NCBI RefSeq assembly: GCF_025642135.1
Contig: NZ_CP106793.1
Location: forward strand, 2,897,001 to 2,961,000
Length of the DNA stretch: 64,000 nucleotides
Reading direction: 5' to 3'
Source: Streptomyces cynarae
GTDB lineage: Bacteria; Actinomycetota; Actinomycetes; Streptomycetales; Streptomycetaceae
Shown one piece after another: positions 63,452-64,000 of the stretch (position 1 is its first letter; each line of letters starts with the position of its first letter). The position numbers and the translations under genes are program-made. The notes under the pieces were generated by a model. That model was not told where the DNA came from and did no database searches. It saw only the letters and a program-made list of their open reading frames with translations.

Positions 63452-64000
63452 GCCCCCAGATCGTCGTCGGCGCGATCGCCCTGGTCGTCGTCGCCTGGCT
63501 CGCCGCCTGCGCGGAGGCGGGCCTGGCGCGCGTCTCCAGCTTCCGCGCCGAGGAGGCCGTCAGGGCGGGCCGGCGCGGCAGCGCCAAGCTCGCCCAGGTC
63601 GCCGCGGACCCGACCCGCTACCTGAACGTGGCGCTGCTGGTCCGTGTCGCCTGCGAGATGGCCGCCGCCGCGCTGGTCACCTATGCCTGCCTGAAGGAGC
63701 TCAGCGGGACCGCCGAGGCGCTGCTGGTGGCGATCGCGGTCATGGTCCTGGTGTCGTACGTCGCCGTCGGCGTCTCCCCGCGCACGATCGGCCGCCAGCA
63801 CCCGGTGAACACGGCCACGGTGGCGGCGTACGTCCTGGTGCCGCTGGCCCGGATCATGGGCCCGATCCCGTCCCTTCTCATCCTCATCGGCAACGCGCTC
63901 ACCCCTGGCAAGGGCTTCCGCCGCGGCCCCTTCGCCTCCGAGGCGGAGCTGCGCGCCCTCGTCGACCTCGCCGAGAAGGAGTCCCTGATCGAGGCCGAGG
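63448..64000 (+). CDS. CNNM/CBS-domain membrane protein (hemolysin C-like), 3' truncated by the window edge
   Basis: The first 184 residues are visible. About four hydrophobic segments form the CNNM (DUF21) transmembrane domain, with [31 protein letters not shown] at the start and [16 protein letters not shown] (~108). Then begins the linker to the CBS pair ([16 protein letters not shown]). Family members export magnesium or related ions. It is translated from within the ybeY stop. The CBS and CorC domains should lie beyond the window. Confidence 0.9.
   Translation, partial: MSPQIVVGAIALVVVAWLAACAEAGLARVSSFRAEEAVRAGRRGSAKLAQVAADPTRYLNVALLVRVACEMAAAALVTYACLKELSGTAEALLVAIAVMVLVSYVAVGVSPRTIGRQHPVNTATVAAYVLVPLARIMGPIPSLLILIGNALTPGKGFRRGPFASEAELRALVDLAEKESLIEAE

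Overview
The window is a high-GC, GTG-rich chromosomal segment with dense, often overlapping genes. It is best explained as the chromosome of a Streptomyces. Gene content and order (nirBD, ppdK, glyS, znuACB-zur, uppS, recO, an SCO2521-SCO2525-type cassette, leuA, phoH, ybeY) resemble the SCO2480-SCO2535 core region of Streptomyces coelicolor. That comparison is from memory of the locus; no alignment was run.

Layout. 0-5 kb: the end of a secreted M4 metalloprotease, a phosphotransferase-like gene, a small exported protein with a class F-like sortase, and a TauE/SafE permease. 5-10 kb: an assimilatory nitrite reductase operon (FAD oxidoreductase, nirB, nirD), then an unknown gene. 10-13 kb: pyruvate phosphate dikinase with a structured upstream region. 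13.5-18.4 kb: a ROK-type regulator with an apparent one-base frameshift, divergent from two glycoside-hydrolase-like genes. 18.7-26.5 kb: a membrane phosphatase/sulfatase-fold protein, dusB, two drug-efflux MFS genes, and an XRE regulator with a double palindromic operator. 26.5-30.7 kb: an accessory-looking group of three leftward genes. These are a GT2 glycosyltransferase, a small exported protein with four 15-residue N-[VM]-T...CC repeats, and an 800-residue fusion of three glycosyltransferase-like domains. 30.8-35.7 kb: glyS, then zinc uptake (znuA, znuC, znuB) and its repressor zur. 36-40.7 kb: small unknown genes, uppS, recO, an XRE/DUF397 pair and a secreted FG-GAP protein. 40.8-44.5 kb: a NarL-type two-component system divergent from an ABC exporter.

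44.5-51.2 kb is a tight six-gene leftward operon. It encodes a SAM methyltransferase, a large uncharacterised protein, a P-loop protein with an altered Walker A, two more uncharacterised proteins and a membrane protein. It matches the uncharacterised SCO2521-SCO2525 families and is one of the two best candidates here for an undescribed system; the glycosyltransferase/repeat-protein group is the other. 51.4-64 kb: a GNAT enzyme, a phosphatase, a DapA-like aldolase, a TerB-like protein, leuA with a leucine-rich leader peptide, an SDR, a beta-glucosidase/sugar symporter pair, a protealysin-like protease with an emfourin-like inhibitor, then phoH, ybeY and the start of a CNNM/CBS membrane protein.

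Several gene ends carry short degenerate tandem repeats (11 bp x7, 19 bp x4, 20 bp x2), and many gene pairs overlap by ATGA or GTGA, implying translational coupling. No rRNA, tRNA, CRISPR array, transposase or replication origin was recognised.
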